From Microbulbifer sp. SAOS-129_SWC (GTDB lineage Bacteria > Pseudomonadota > Gammaproteobacteria > Pseudomonadales > Cellvibrionaceae), in contig NZ_CP155567.1 in the NCBI RefSeq assembly GCF_039696035.1, positions 3,839,001 to 3,903,000 of the forward strand: a DNA stretch of 64,000 nucleotides. Direction: 5' to 3'. The notes beneath the pieces are model-generated. The model ran no database searches. It was not told where the DNA came from and was given only the letters and a program-made list of their open reading frames with translations. The position numbers were made by a program, and so were the translations under genes. Below are positions 18,021 to 25,194 of the stretch, piece after piece; the stretch's first letter is position 1, and each line of letters begins with the position of its first letter.

Positions 18021-18602
18021 CTAGCCATTACCTTTTAATGACTGCTTGTAACCTGATAGAGCTCTTTGTGCGGAAGCCGCATTCGGGGTTACCTCTCCGT
18101 GCTCTACAACCGCCTCGCCCGGGCGATTCTCCATCGCAGCTTCAGCTGAAGCTATCACTCTGCGCATGTCATCATTGAGCGCGGTATTGAAATCATTGTT
18201 TTCAATTCCCTGCGACAATTTTTCAATGCACAGCGCAAAATCATCCTTTACAAGAGCGGTCATTCCCGCGGAAAAAAGCTTAAATGGGTGATCAGGCTTG
18301 AGATCATCAAGCTCCCGCCAAACAGTCGCGGATTCTTCCACATCCCCTGACGTGAGGTGCAGCAGCCCGAGCTGAAAGACCGCCGTCTTCTCTGAGGCAT
18401 CCAGCTCAATAGCTTTTTGGAGCCAATCTATCGCGGGCTCCAGCATCTGAATTTGTGCATACAGCGCGCCGACCATATAGGTAGCCTTGGCGTGGTGCTC
18501 ATCCATTTCGACGCATCGTTTGAACAGGCTCAGCGATTCGCCAACATCATCCTTCTCAAGAGAGTGAAGCCCCAAATGAAACAGCTCTTCGGCATTTAGC
18601 AT
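18021..18602 (-). CDS. TPR protein, second gene of the operon
   Basis: The 193-residue soluble protein has three to four TPR hairpins in its first 140 residues (LFHLGLHSLEKDDVGESLSL, YMVGALYAQIQMLEPAIDWL, FQLGLLHLTSGDVEESATVW). A polar tail follows with QRALSGYKQSLKGNG at the end. It starts at ATG 18602, 19 bases after the lipoprotein gene. It could be a scaffold or chaperone of the export machine. No closer assignment is possible. Confidence 0.82.
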   Translation of the reverse strand: MLNAEELFHLGLHSLEKDDVGESLSLFKRCVEMDEHHAKATYMVGALYAQIQMLEPAIDWLQKAIELDASEKTAVFQLGLLHLTSGDVEESATVWRELDDLKPDHPFKLFSAGMTALVKDDFALCIEKLSQGIENNDFNTALNDDMRRVIASAEAAMENRPGEAVVEHGEVTPNAASAQRALSGYKQSLKGNG

Positions 18603-18621
18603 TCCCTTTTCCCCTTTTCGA

Positions 18622-18957
18622 CTATCTGATCCCTAATAGGGTGGCCGTCTGACCATCCACAGCCAAAGTACACAACAGTTTCTCTGGCGCCTCGGCGTCA
18701 AAGGTGGCGCAGCAGGCGGATAAGCTTGCCCCCATATAATGCCCTGTCATTGTGACCGTTTGTTCAAACCACCGCCGACGCCCCTCCAGTACGGGTTGCC
18801 CGTCAATTAAAATGTCGACTTTTCGTGTAATCGGATTAGAGCGGGCCTCAACCAGCCATGGCGACCTTGTATAAAAATCAGGCTGAAGGGTTTGGACTTC
18901 GGACGTGGAGGAGCAAGCAGAACACAGTAGCGCAATGCAAAGAAGCAGGTACCGCAT
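18622..18957 (-). CDS. Small outer-membrane lipoprotein heading the export operon
   Basis: The 111-residue precursor starts with MRYLLLCIALLCSACSS, a type II signal peptide with the lipid-accepting cysteine most likely at residue 15. The mature part is about 97 residues, with two further cysteine sites (ACC and LLC) that might form a disulfide. It is the first gene of the operon. Injectisomes use small lipoproteins as pilotins for their outer-membrane ring, and the FlgH of this operon lacks a lipid anchor. A role in placing the L ring is therefore an attractive guess, but nothing in the sequence proves it. The ribosome binding site is weak. Confidence 0.75.
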   Translation of the reverse strand: MRYLLLCIALLCSACSSTSEVQTLQPDFYTRSPWLVEARSNPITRKVDILIDGQPVLEGRRRWFEQTVTMTGHYMGASLSACCATFDAEAPEKLLCTLAVDGQTATLLGIR

Positions 18958-19035
18958 AATATAAAACCCGTCCTTGTGTCAACACCGTTATTTGAATAAT
19001 TCGATGGGTTAACTTTCGAAGCGGATCATACTATA

Positions 19036-19054
19036 GGAAATTGCGCCAATTTCC
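19036..19054. promoter_or_regulatory. Perfect palindrome upstream of the export operon (operator candidate)
   Basis: GGAAATTG-CGC-CAATTTCC: two perfect 8-base arms around three bases. On the minus strand it is followed directly by TATAGTATGAT, which can serve as a -10 element, about 80 bases before the first start codon. Its placement suits a regulator that represses the operon or positions RNA polymerase. The binding protein is unknown. Confidence 0.55.
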
Positions 19055-19280
19055 ATTAAAAAAATAGAAACCTGTCACACTTTATGACTGATGCAGGTCG
19101 TTATTGACCTAAAAGAAGCTCGGATATTAATTCATTGTCATGCAGGGGAGGCGGCGGAACTTACAGTCACTTTTCACGGCAAGTAAAACCGGATAGCGCC
19201 ATGTCACCGGCCTTCAAATTTTGATGCTAACACGGACCAGAGGCATCATTTGCCGATTCAACGTACCTGAAGACCTAAAC

Positions 19281-19310
19281 AAAAAAAAGCCCCGGTGCTT
19301 CCACCAGGGC
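19281..19310 (-). terminator. Rho-independent terminator of the mvaT-like gene
   Basis: On the minus strand GCCCTGGTG-GAAG-CACCGGGGC is followed by eight T. The stem has eight pairs of nine and a four-base loop. It lies about 45 bases after the mvaT-like stop codon and separates that gene from the export operon. Confidence 0.9.
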
Positions 19311-19356
19311 CTCTGATATACCGGATGTCAAGTAACGACGTAAAAAGAGAGAAAAG

Positions 19357-19827
19357 TCAGATCTTCCACTTCTGCACTTCTTCCAGTCCGTGCTCCTCAA
19401 CCCACTGGTTCAGCTGCTTCGGATTGCGCTTTTTCTTTTCCAGGGTACCGCCAGTGTAGGGGTTGCGATAGTGACCCACTTCCAGTTTGGGTTCGCTGGA
19501 TTTGGAGGCCGCAGCGCGGCCGCGACGCGGGGTGTCGCCGCCTTTTTTCAGGGCGCGGGCAACGCGGGCCTTCAGGGACTTGATGTAATCCGGTGCGTCC
19601 TCGTCATTCAGCTGCCCCACCAGCCAGTCGACAATCTGCTCGCCGCGCGCCGGGTAAAGCTCTTCCTCATCCATCTGGTATTCAGCGGCGAGGTTTACCA
19701 GCGCCTTGTCGAACGCAATTACGCCCTCTTTCTTGCGTTCAGCCTGGGCCCTCTGCTCCTGCAGCTCCTCGATTTTGGCCTGGTGCTCGGCAATCTGTTG
19801 TTCAATCTGGTCGTATTCCTGAAACAT
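19357..19827 (-). CDS. MvaT/H-NS family nucleoid protein
   Basis: Xenogeneic silencers of this family coat AT-rich DNA and form oligomers. The 156-residue protein has an N-terminal coiled coil (residues ~1-40, QIEQQIAEHQAKIEELQEQRA), a middle helical part and a basic linker (RRGRAAASKSS). The C-terminal DNA-binding domain, YRNPYTGGTLEKKKRNPKQL-NQWVEEHG, matches the MvaT pattern (KNPHTGE then a W-containing helix). It starts at ATG 19827 with GAGG about nine bases upstream. It is longer than Pseudomonas MvaT (~124) because of its middle region. Its closeness to a low-GC operon may be meaningful, since such proteins silence transferred DNA. Confidence 0.85.
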   Translation of the reverse strand: MFQEYDQIEQQIAEHQAKIEELQEQRAQAERKKEGVIAFDKALVNLAAEYQMDEEELYPARGEQIVDWLVGQLNDEDAPDYIKSLKARVARALKKGGDTPRRGRAAASKSSEPKLEVGHYRNPYTGGTLEKKKRNPKQLNQWVEEHGLEEVQKWKI

Positions 19828-20306
19828 TCAATAAACCTCTACGGCTATTAACAATATATAGATACAAATATCCGGCACAGTAAAATACCGAATATTATTA
19901 AAATTCTTCAGTGGCGATATAAAAGTCTGCTTTATTGAGCAAAACCCGTATATATACCGAAAGCGCGCGCCAAATGAGACCAGCTTACGAAAGGGGGTCA
20001 AATCTCCTTCCGGAGAAGATATGAGCGTTATATCTATTCTCTGGGGCTAACACCACGCTGGCATGAGATTGCCCGTGCTATGAGCCTATAAGATATAGAC
20101 AAACTTTGGGCTGGCTGCCCGGCAATTTCCCGCGCAGGGTAAAGATCCCCGCTGGGGACGGCGAATAATAAGGCTTTAGTGCCAAATATCAACCGCAAAT
20201 TGATCGCCCCGCTATGGCTATAGAGGAAAGCGGGCCACAACGACTGCCATTGGGCAGCGCGGTAATGCTAACCTATGATTCATTGGGCATTTACGGACCG
20301 AATACC
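19828..20306. other. AT-rich gap upstream of the mvaT-like gene
   Basis: Nearly 480 bases lie between the divergent mvaT-like and CBS genes. The half next to mvaT is very AT-rich (TATATA runs around 19855 and 19950) and would suit autoregulation by an H-NS-type protein. No further coding sequence or RNA gene was recognised; short open frames here have no coding character. Confidence 0.5.
19856..19884 (-). promoter_or_regulatory. Probable sigma-70 promoter of the mvaT-like gene
   Basis: On the minus strand TTTACT (19879-19884) and CTATAT (19856-19861) are separated by 17 bases. The start codon follows about 30 bases downstream of the -10. Both hexamers are moderate matches. Confidence 0.5.
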
Positions 20307-20753
20307 ATGTCACATTCGCGCGATATTCACCATATCCCCTCACTGGCTGCGGTTATGACCCCGTTTCCCTACCATATCGACCTCAACGCTACGGTGGAGG
20401 AGGCGCTGGCGCTAATGGACGAGCACCGCGTACACCACCTGCCGGTAACCCGGGACGGCGATCTGGAAACCATCATCTCCCGCGGCGATATCGAGCGTGC
20501 CCAGGCGCCCGGCCACCGGCTGGAAGAACAGCAGCTGTATGTGCACGATTTGTGTGCGCGCAGGCCCTATATCGCCGATATCCACGATCCTCTGGACAAG
20601 ATCCTGCTGGCAATGGCTGATACCGGGATCGGCTCGGTGCTGGTCATGCGTGAAGGGGAGCTGTCCGGTATTGTCACCGTGACCGATGTACTGCGCTTCT
20701 GTGGCAAATTTCTGGCGGAGCTGGCACACCCGGTGGACGACTCCATCGCCTGA
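20307..20753 (+). CDS. CBS-pair domain protein
   Basis: The product is essentially two CBS motifs in about 148 residues: one around VMTPFPYHIDLNATVEEALALMDEH and one around DPLDKILLAMADTGIGSVLVM followed by GIVTVTDVLRF. CBS pairs bind adenosine nucleotides and usually regulate a partner. It is soluble. The frame is open from 20214, with ATG codons at 20265 and 20307. The last is chosen because the CBS homology begins soon after it, but no clear ribosome binding site decides this. It converges on the transporter gene at 20766. Confidence 0.8.
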   Translation: MSHSRDIHHIPSLAAVMTPFPYHIDLNATVEEALALMDEHRVHHLPVTRDGDLETIISRGDIERAQAPGHRLEEQQLYVHDLCARRPYIADIHDPLDKILLAMADTGIGSVLVMREGELSGIVTVTDVLRFCGKFLAELAHPVDDSIA

Positions 20754-20765
20754 GCATAAATCCGC

Positions 20766-22733
20766 CTACAGCGGCCAGATCCACAGCAGCATCGGCACGC
20801 TGACCAGTATCACCAGGATCTCCATCGGCAGCCCCATGCGCCAGTAGTCGCCGAACTGGAAGCCGCCAGGGCCGAGAATCAGCGTGTTGTTCTGGTGCCC
20901 CACCGGGGTCAGGAAGGCGCAGGAGGCACCGATCGCCACCGCCATCAGGAAGCTGTCCGGATTGACATGCAGTTGCGCGGCCGCAGAGAGGGCGATGGAA
21001 CACATCACCGCCGCCGTCGCGGCATTGTTCATGAAGTCCGACAGGGTCATGGTCACCACCAGCAATAACACCAGCGCCACCACCGGGCTGCCGCGCGCCA
21101 GATTGTTCAACATCCCCTTGGCCACCAGATCCGCAGCCCCGGTCGTCTCCATCACCTGGGCCACGGCGATCAGGGCCCCCAGCAGCACCACCACCGAGCC
21201 ATCGATGGCGTCGTACACACTGCGCAACGGCACCACCTTAAGCACCATGAACGCCAGCGCGCAGGTGGCAAACGAGATGGCCGCCGGCAGCAGTCCGAAG
21301 GCGGCGCCGGCCACCGCCAGCGCCATTGCCACCAGCGCCACTACCGCTTTTTCCTTGTTGGGAATACCGATATCCCGCTGTGCCAGCGGTACGCATCCCT
21401 GCTCGACCGCAAAGGTGTTGAGCTTGTCGTCTGTGCCCATCATCAACAGCGCATCGCCGGCCATCAGCGGCGTCGAGCGCAGGCGCCGCACCGAGCGGCG
21501 CCCCTGGCGCGACAGCGCCAGCAGGCTGATCTCGTAGCGCGCCGGCAGGCGCAGAAATTGCGCGGTGCGCCCGACCAGGCCGGAGTCCGGCATCACCACC
21601 AGCTCGCGCAGCTGTACATCGGCGCGCTCGCCAGCGGGCTTTTCTTTTGCCTTTTCCTTAGCCCCCTCTTTCTCCTTGTCTTTCTCTGCCTCTTCCCCCT
21701 GGTCACCATTGGGACGGGCATCTTCTTTGTCGGCCAGCTGGGACAGCTGCGTCGGCCCGACGGCACGCGCTGTGCTCGAGTGCACCTCGGCATCGCTTTC
21801 CGGCGCCGCTTCGCTGGCATCCTCTTCGCCCGCATCGCCGCTGCCAGGCTCTGCCGCCAGGCGCAGGCCGAGAATGGAAATGGCCGCCGACAGCGCCTCG
21901 GCCTCCGCTTCGATCACCAGGATGTCCGTCTCCCGCACCCGCTGCCAGGGAGTTGCCGGGGAAACCCGCGAGTCGTTGTGTACCACCCCGACCACCTGGG
22001 CGTCCTCGTCCTCGAGCATCTGCGCGATTTCCCGCACTGTCTTGCCCGCTGCAGCGCTCTTTTCCTCCACCAGCGCCTCGGTCAGGTAGGTACCGGTATC
22101 GAAGGTGGCGGCACCGGCCTGGGTGCGCGCCGGCACCAGGCGCCAGCCGATCAGCGCCACGAACAGCACCCCCACCAGCGCCACCACCACCCCCACCGGG
22201 GTAAAGTCGAACATACCGTAACTACCGGCACCGGCACTGGCGCGGAACCCAGACACGATCAGGTTCGGCGGCGTACCGATCAAGGTGGTCATACCGCCGA
22301 GAATGGTGCCGAATGACAGCGGCATCAGCGCCCGGCCGGGCGGCAGCTGGTGTTTGTCGGCAATATCCGTGGCCACCGGCATCAACAGCGCCATGGCCCC
22401 GACGTTGTTCATAAAGCCGGACATCAGCGCGCCGAGGCCGGTCAGCGAGAATATTGCCAGCGTCGTATTGGTCGTGCGCGGAATCACCCGCTGTGCCAGC
22501 GCGTCCATGGCGCCGGTATTCTGCAATCCGCGACTCAGTATCAGCACGCAGGCGACGGTCACCACCGCCGGGTGACCAAAACCCTTGAAGGCGTCCTCCG
22601 GTTTGATCAGCCCGGCAAACACACACGCCAGCAGCGAGGCCAGCGCCACCAGGTCGTGGCGCCAGGGGCCCCAGATAAATAGAACGATAGTCGCGGCGAG
22701 TATCAGCAGAATGGTGAGCTGTTCGACGGTCAT
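20766..22733 (-). CDS. SLC13/DASS-type transporter with TrkA-C (RCK_C) domains
   Basis: The 655-residue membrane protein has two halves of membrane segments (about 1-185 and 460-655) flanking a cytoplasmic region. Conserved segments include MSGFMNNVGAMALLMP with LSFGTILGGMTTLIGTPPNL, and MNNAATAAVMCSIAL with TPVGHQNNTLILGPGG. These repeats are typical of sodium/sulfate-type permeases. The cytoplasmic region has two RCK_C domains (around 190-290 and 365-450). Between them lies a strongly charged stretch of about 75 residues (E, K, D, A-rich). The substrate, an anion such as sulfate or a dicarboxylate, cannot be told. Confidence 0.88.
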   Translation of the reverse strand: MTVEQLTILLILAATIVLFIWGPWRHDLVALASLLACVFAGLIKPEDAFKGFGHPAVVTVACVLILSRGLQNTGAMDALAQRVIPRTTNTTLAIFSLTGLGALMSGFMNNVGAMALLMPVATDIADKHQLPPGRALMPLSFGTILGGMTTLIGTPPNLIVSGFRASAGAGSYGMFDFTPVGVVVALVGVLFVALIGWRLVPARTQAGAATFDTGTYLTEALVEEKSAAAGKTVREIAQMLEDEDAQVVGVVHNDSRVSPATPWQRVRETDILVIEAEAEALSAAISILGLRLAAEPGSGDAGEEDASEAAPESDAEVHSSTARAVGPTQLSQLADKEDARPNGDQGEEAEKDKEKEGAKEKAKEKPAGERADVQLRELVVMPDSGLVGRTAQFLRLPARYEISLLALSRQGRRSVRRLRSTPLMAGDALLMMGTDDKLNTFAVEQGCVPLAQRDIGIPNKEKAVVALVAMALAVAGAAFGLLPAAISFATCALAFMVLKVVPLRSVYDAIDGSVVVLLGALIAVAQVMETTGAADLVAKGMLNNLARGSPVVALVLLLVVTMTLSDFMNNAATAAVMCSIALSAAAQLHVNPDSFLMAVAIGASCAFLTPVGHQNNTLILGPGGFQFGDYWRMGLPMEILVILVSVPMLLWIWPL

Positions 22734-22820
22734 GCAGCGGCCTAGCCGCGCCCTTTGCGCGGTAAATCCATCAGAGTCACTTTCAGGTTACACTGGCGGC
22801 CGGAATTGAGGAGATAGAAA

Positions 22821-23906
22821 TTGCGCCAGAACACTGCCGACTACCGGCAACTTTTTCTCAACGACACGCCAATGATGGATATGCGCGCGCCGGTGGAATA
22901 CGCCCGCGGCGCCTTTCCGCACAGCGAAAACCTGCCGCTGCTGGACGACCAGCAGCGGCAGCAGGTGGGCACCGAGTACAAGCGCAACGGCCAACAGGCC
23001 GCCATCGAGCTCGGATGGCGCCTCGCCACCCCGGAGGTGCGCGCCCAGCGCCTGGTCACGTGGCGCGACTTCGTGCAGCGCCACCCCGACGGCTACCTCT
23101 ACTGCTTTCGCGGCGGCCTGCGTTCGCGCACCGCGCAACAGATGCTGCGTGACGAGGGTATCGACTACCCACTGGTAGAGGGGGGCTACAAGGCAATGCG
23201 CGCTTTCCTGCTCGAGCAGCTCGATCGCCAGTGTGCGGAACTGCCGCTGGTCGTGATCGCCGGGCACACGGGCAGCGGCAAGACCGAGTTGATTCACGCG
23301 GCCACCCGCGCTATCGACCTGGAGGGCATCGCCCACCACCGCGGTTCCAGCTTTGGCCGCACCCGGCGGCCGCAGCCGGCACAGATCGATTTCGAGAACC
23401 GGGTCAGCGTCGACCTGCTGAAACTGGCCCAGTCTGCCGGACAGGTGTTTGTCGAAGACGAGAGCCGCCTGATCGGCCGCTGCTTCCTGCCGCCGGTGCT
23501 GCAGCAGGCCCTGAAGCGGGCGCCGCGGGTGCTGGTCGAGGAGCCGGTGGAAGCCCGCGCGCAGCGTATCGTGCGCGACTATGTGACCGATGCCTTAGAG
23601 GATTTCGCCGGTGAGGAAAGCGGTCCGGCGCCGGCGCTCGGCGACGCGCTGCGGCGCAACTTAAGCCGTATCCAGAAGCGTCTCGGGGGACTGCGCTACC
23701 GCCAGCTGGACGAACAGCTGCAGGCGGCCAACGCCGAACTGGCCAGCGGCGGCAGCGCGGAGGCGTATATCCCGCTCGTGTGTACCCTGCTGCGGGAATA
23801 CTACGACGGCACCTACGATTACCTGATGCAGCAGCGCGAGGGCGGAGTGCTGTTTCGCGGCAGCCACGCCGAGGTGTTGCAGTGGCTCGGGGAACAGGCG
23901 GGCTGA
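22821..23906 (+). CDS. mnmH: tRNA 2-selenouridine synthase (MnmH/SelU)
   Basis: This enzyme replaces sulfur by selenium in the wobble 2-thiouridine of some tRNAs, using selenophosphate. The 361-residue protein has an N-terminal rhodanese-like domain with the catalytic cysteine in YCFRGGLRSR (C95) and a P-loop GHTGSGKTEL at about 148-157. The size matches the family. The start is TTG 22821 with AGGAG about eight bases upstream. Its presence suggests that the organism makes selenophosphate; no selD or selABC gene is in this window. Confidence 0.93.
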   Translation: MRQNTADYRQLFLNDTPMMDMRAPVEYARGAFPHSENLPLLDDQQRQQVGTEYKRNGQQAAIELGWRLATPEVRAQRLVTWRDFVQRHPDGYLYCFRGGLRSRTAQQMLRDEGIDYPLVEGGYKAMRAFLLEQLDRQCAELPLVVIAGHTGSGKTELIHAATRAIDLEGIAHHRGSSFGRTRRPQPAQIDFENRVSVDLLKLAQSAGQVFVEDESRLIGRCFLPPVLQQALKRAPRVLVEEPVEARAQRIVRDYVTDALEDFAGEESGPAPALGDALRRNLSRIQKRLGGLRYRQLDEQLQAANAELASGGSAEAYIPLVCTLLREYYDGTYDYLMQQREGGVLFRGSHAEVLQWLGEQAG

Positions 23907-23970
23907 GCCCCGCTGCGGGCGGATCGCATCCGCGGCTCCCCGCATCAATCGCCAACGGCACCGCCGGCGT

Positions 23971-24183
23971 TCAGTCGCCGGCGCCATCCTCATCCGCGCC
24001 CCGCTCCTCCAGGTCGGTCACCACTTTCTGCACCAGTTTTACCCGGCCGGATTTCACCAGCGCGTCGCGCAGCACATACTCGATCTGTGCATTGAGACTG
24101 CGCAGATCGTCATCGGCCCAGCGCTGCATGGCGGCCAGGACCTGTTCGTTGATGCGCAGCGGAAAGGCTTTCTTTTTTGCCAT
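23971..24183 (-). CDS. Arc-like ribbon-helix-helix protein paired with the SPFH gene
   Basis: The 70-residue product reads KKKAFPLRINEQVLAAMQRWADDDLRSLNAQIEYVLRDAL in its first half. This is the Arc/MetJ-type ribbon-helix-helix fold with an N-terminal strand for DNA binding. It lies ten bases after the SPFH gene in the same direction. Such pairs of a band-7 protein and an Arc-like protein occur in many gammaproteobacteria. A short palindrome upstream of the SPFH gene could be its operator. Confidence 0.85.
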   Translation of the reverse strand: MAKKKAFPLRINEQVLAAMQRWADDDLRSLNAQIEYVLRDALVKSGRVKLVQKVVTDLEERGADEDGAGD

Positions 24184-24193
24184 GACTCGGGGA

Positions 24194-25060
24194 CTAATAG
24201 AGACTGCCGGTATTCAGCACCGGCTGCGCCTGCTGCTCGCCGCAGATCACCACCAGCAGATTGTTGACCATATTCGCCTTGCGCTCCTCGTCGAGTTCCA
24301 GTTCGTGGGACTGCGCCAGCGTGGCGATGGCGTCGGTAACCATTTCCACCGCGCCCTGCACAATCAGTTTGCGCGCCGCCAGCACCGCACTGGCCTGCTG
24401 TTTGCGCAGCATCGCCTGGGCTATTTCCGGCGCATAGGCCAGGTGGCTGATGCGCGCCTCGATCACCTCGATACCGGCGCGCCCCAGGCGCTCCTGCACC
24501 TGGAGGCGGATCTTCTCGGCGATATTCACCGGATCCCCACGCAGTGACAGCGTCTCGTCACTGTGGCTGTCGTAGGGGTGTTCATTGGCCACATTGCGCA
24601 GTGCCGCCTCGCTCTGGATGGTAACGAAGCTCTCGTAATCGTCCACCTCGAAATGCGCCTCGGCAGAATCCACCACTTTCCACACCACTACCGCGGCGAT
24701 CTCGATCGGGTTGCCGTTGGCATCGTTGACCTTGAGCTTGCCACTCTCGAAATTGCGCACCCGCAGCGAGATCGGCGTGCGCGTGAAGATCAGCGGGTTG
24801 GTCCAGCGCAGCCCGGTGGCGTGCTCGGTGCCGACATACTTGCCGAACAACTGCAGTATCTTGCCCTGATTGGGCGCCACCAGAAACAACCCGTGCCAGC
24901 AGAAACCCACCAGCGCCGCAGCCAGCCCCCAGCCCACCGCGGCCATGCTGCTGGCCGCCAGCGACTGCAGCAGTAATCCCAGCGTCAGCACTTGCAGCAG
25001 CAGTAAAACGGCGACCGTGCCGTATCCGTTCAGTGTAAAAGCCCTTTTCTCGGTAATCAT
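24194..25060 (-). CDS. SPFH/band 7 membrane protein
   Basis: ATG 25060 is chosen because GGAGG lies five bases upstream; an earlier ATG at 25072 contains that site. The 288-residue protein has two hydrophobic segments near its N-terminus (residues ~12-35 and 38-60). A band 7 domain follows (VRNFESGKLKVNDANGNPIEIAAVVVWKV) and then a helical tail (EIAQAMLRKQQASAVLAARKLIVQGAV). SPFH proteins form ring-like scaffolds at the inner membrane and often recruit proteases. It is followed by the ribbon-helix-helix gene. Confidence 0.9.
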   Translation of the reverse strand: MITEKRAFTLNGYGTVAVLLLLQVLTLGLLLQSLAASSMAAVGWGLAAALVGFCWHGLFLVAPNQGKILQLFGKYVGTEHATGLRWTNPLIFTRTPISLRVRNFESGKLKVNDANGNPIEIAAVVVWKVVDSAEAHFEVDDYESFVTIQSEAALRNVANEHPYDSHSDETLSLRGDPVNIAEKIRLQVQERLGRAGIEVIEARISHLAYAPEIAQAMLRKQQASAVLAARKLIVQGAVEMVTDAIATLAQSHELELDEERKANMVNNLLVVICGEQQAQPVLNTGSLY

Positions 25061-25077
25061 GGCATCCTCCATGCTGA

Positions 25078-25090
25078 TATCATTTTGATA
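25078..25090. promoter_or_regulatory. Short palindrome before the SPFH operon
   Basis: TATCA-TTT-TGATA, perfect 5-base arms, lies 18 bases upstream of the SPFH start codon. A TATAGT candidate -10 element is adjacent on the minus strand. The size fits a ribbon-helix-helix operator, so autoregulation by the 70-residue neighbour is plausible. Confidence 0.4.
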
Positions 25091-25194
25091 CCACTATAGC
25101 ATCAGGTCAGCGAAAGACGCCAGCGCGCAGCCGTCACCGGTATGCGGCAGCGAACGGAATAGAAGGGTTGGGGAGAATCGTCGCGGCAGCGCGA

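Larger units (their letters stand above)
18958..19356. other. Intergenic control region between the mvaT-like gene and the export operon
   Basis: This gap of about 400 bases has no convincing gene. It holds the terminator of the mvaT-like gene (19281-19310). It also holds a 19-base perfect inverted repeat (19036-19054) followed, on the minus strand, by TATAGTATGAT, and a short inverted repeat AGGTC-N6-GACCT at about 19095-19110. It is AT-rich and must contain the promoter of the export operon. I found no convincing sigma-54 or sigma-28 promoter by eye. Confidence 0.6.

Noticed and set aside
18957..18985. TTGACA followed by TATTAT just before the lipoprotein gene on the minus strand
   Set aside because: The -10-like hexamer overlaps the start codon, so it could not drive this gene with a leader. 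The promoter is more likely near 19030.
20034..20240. Small minus-strand open frame in the gap next to the CBS gene
   Set aside because: No ribosome binding site, unusual composition and no recognisable product.
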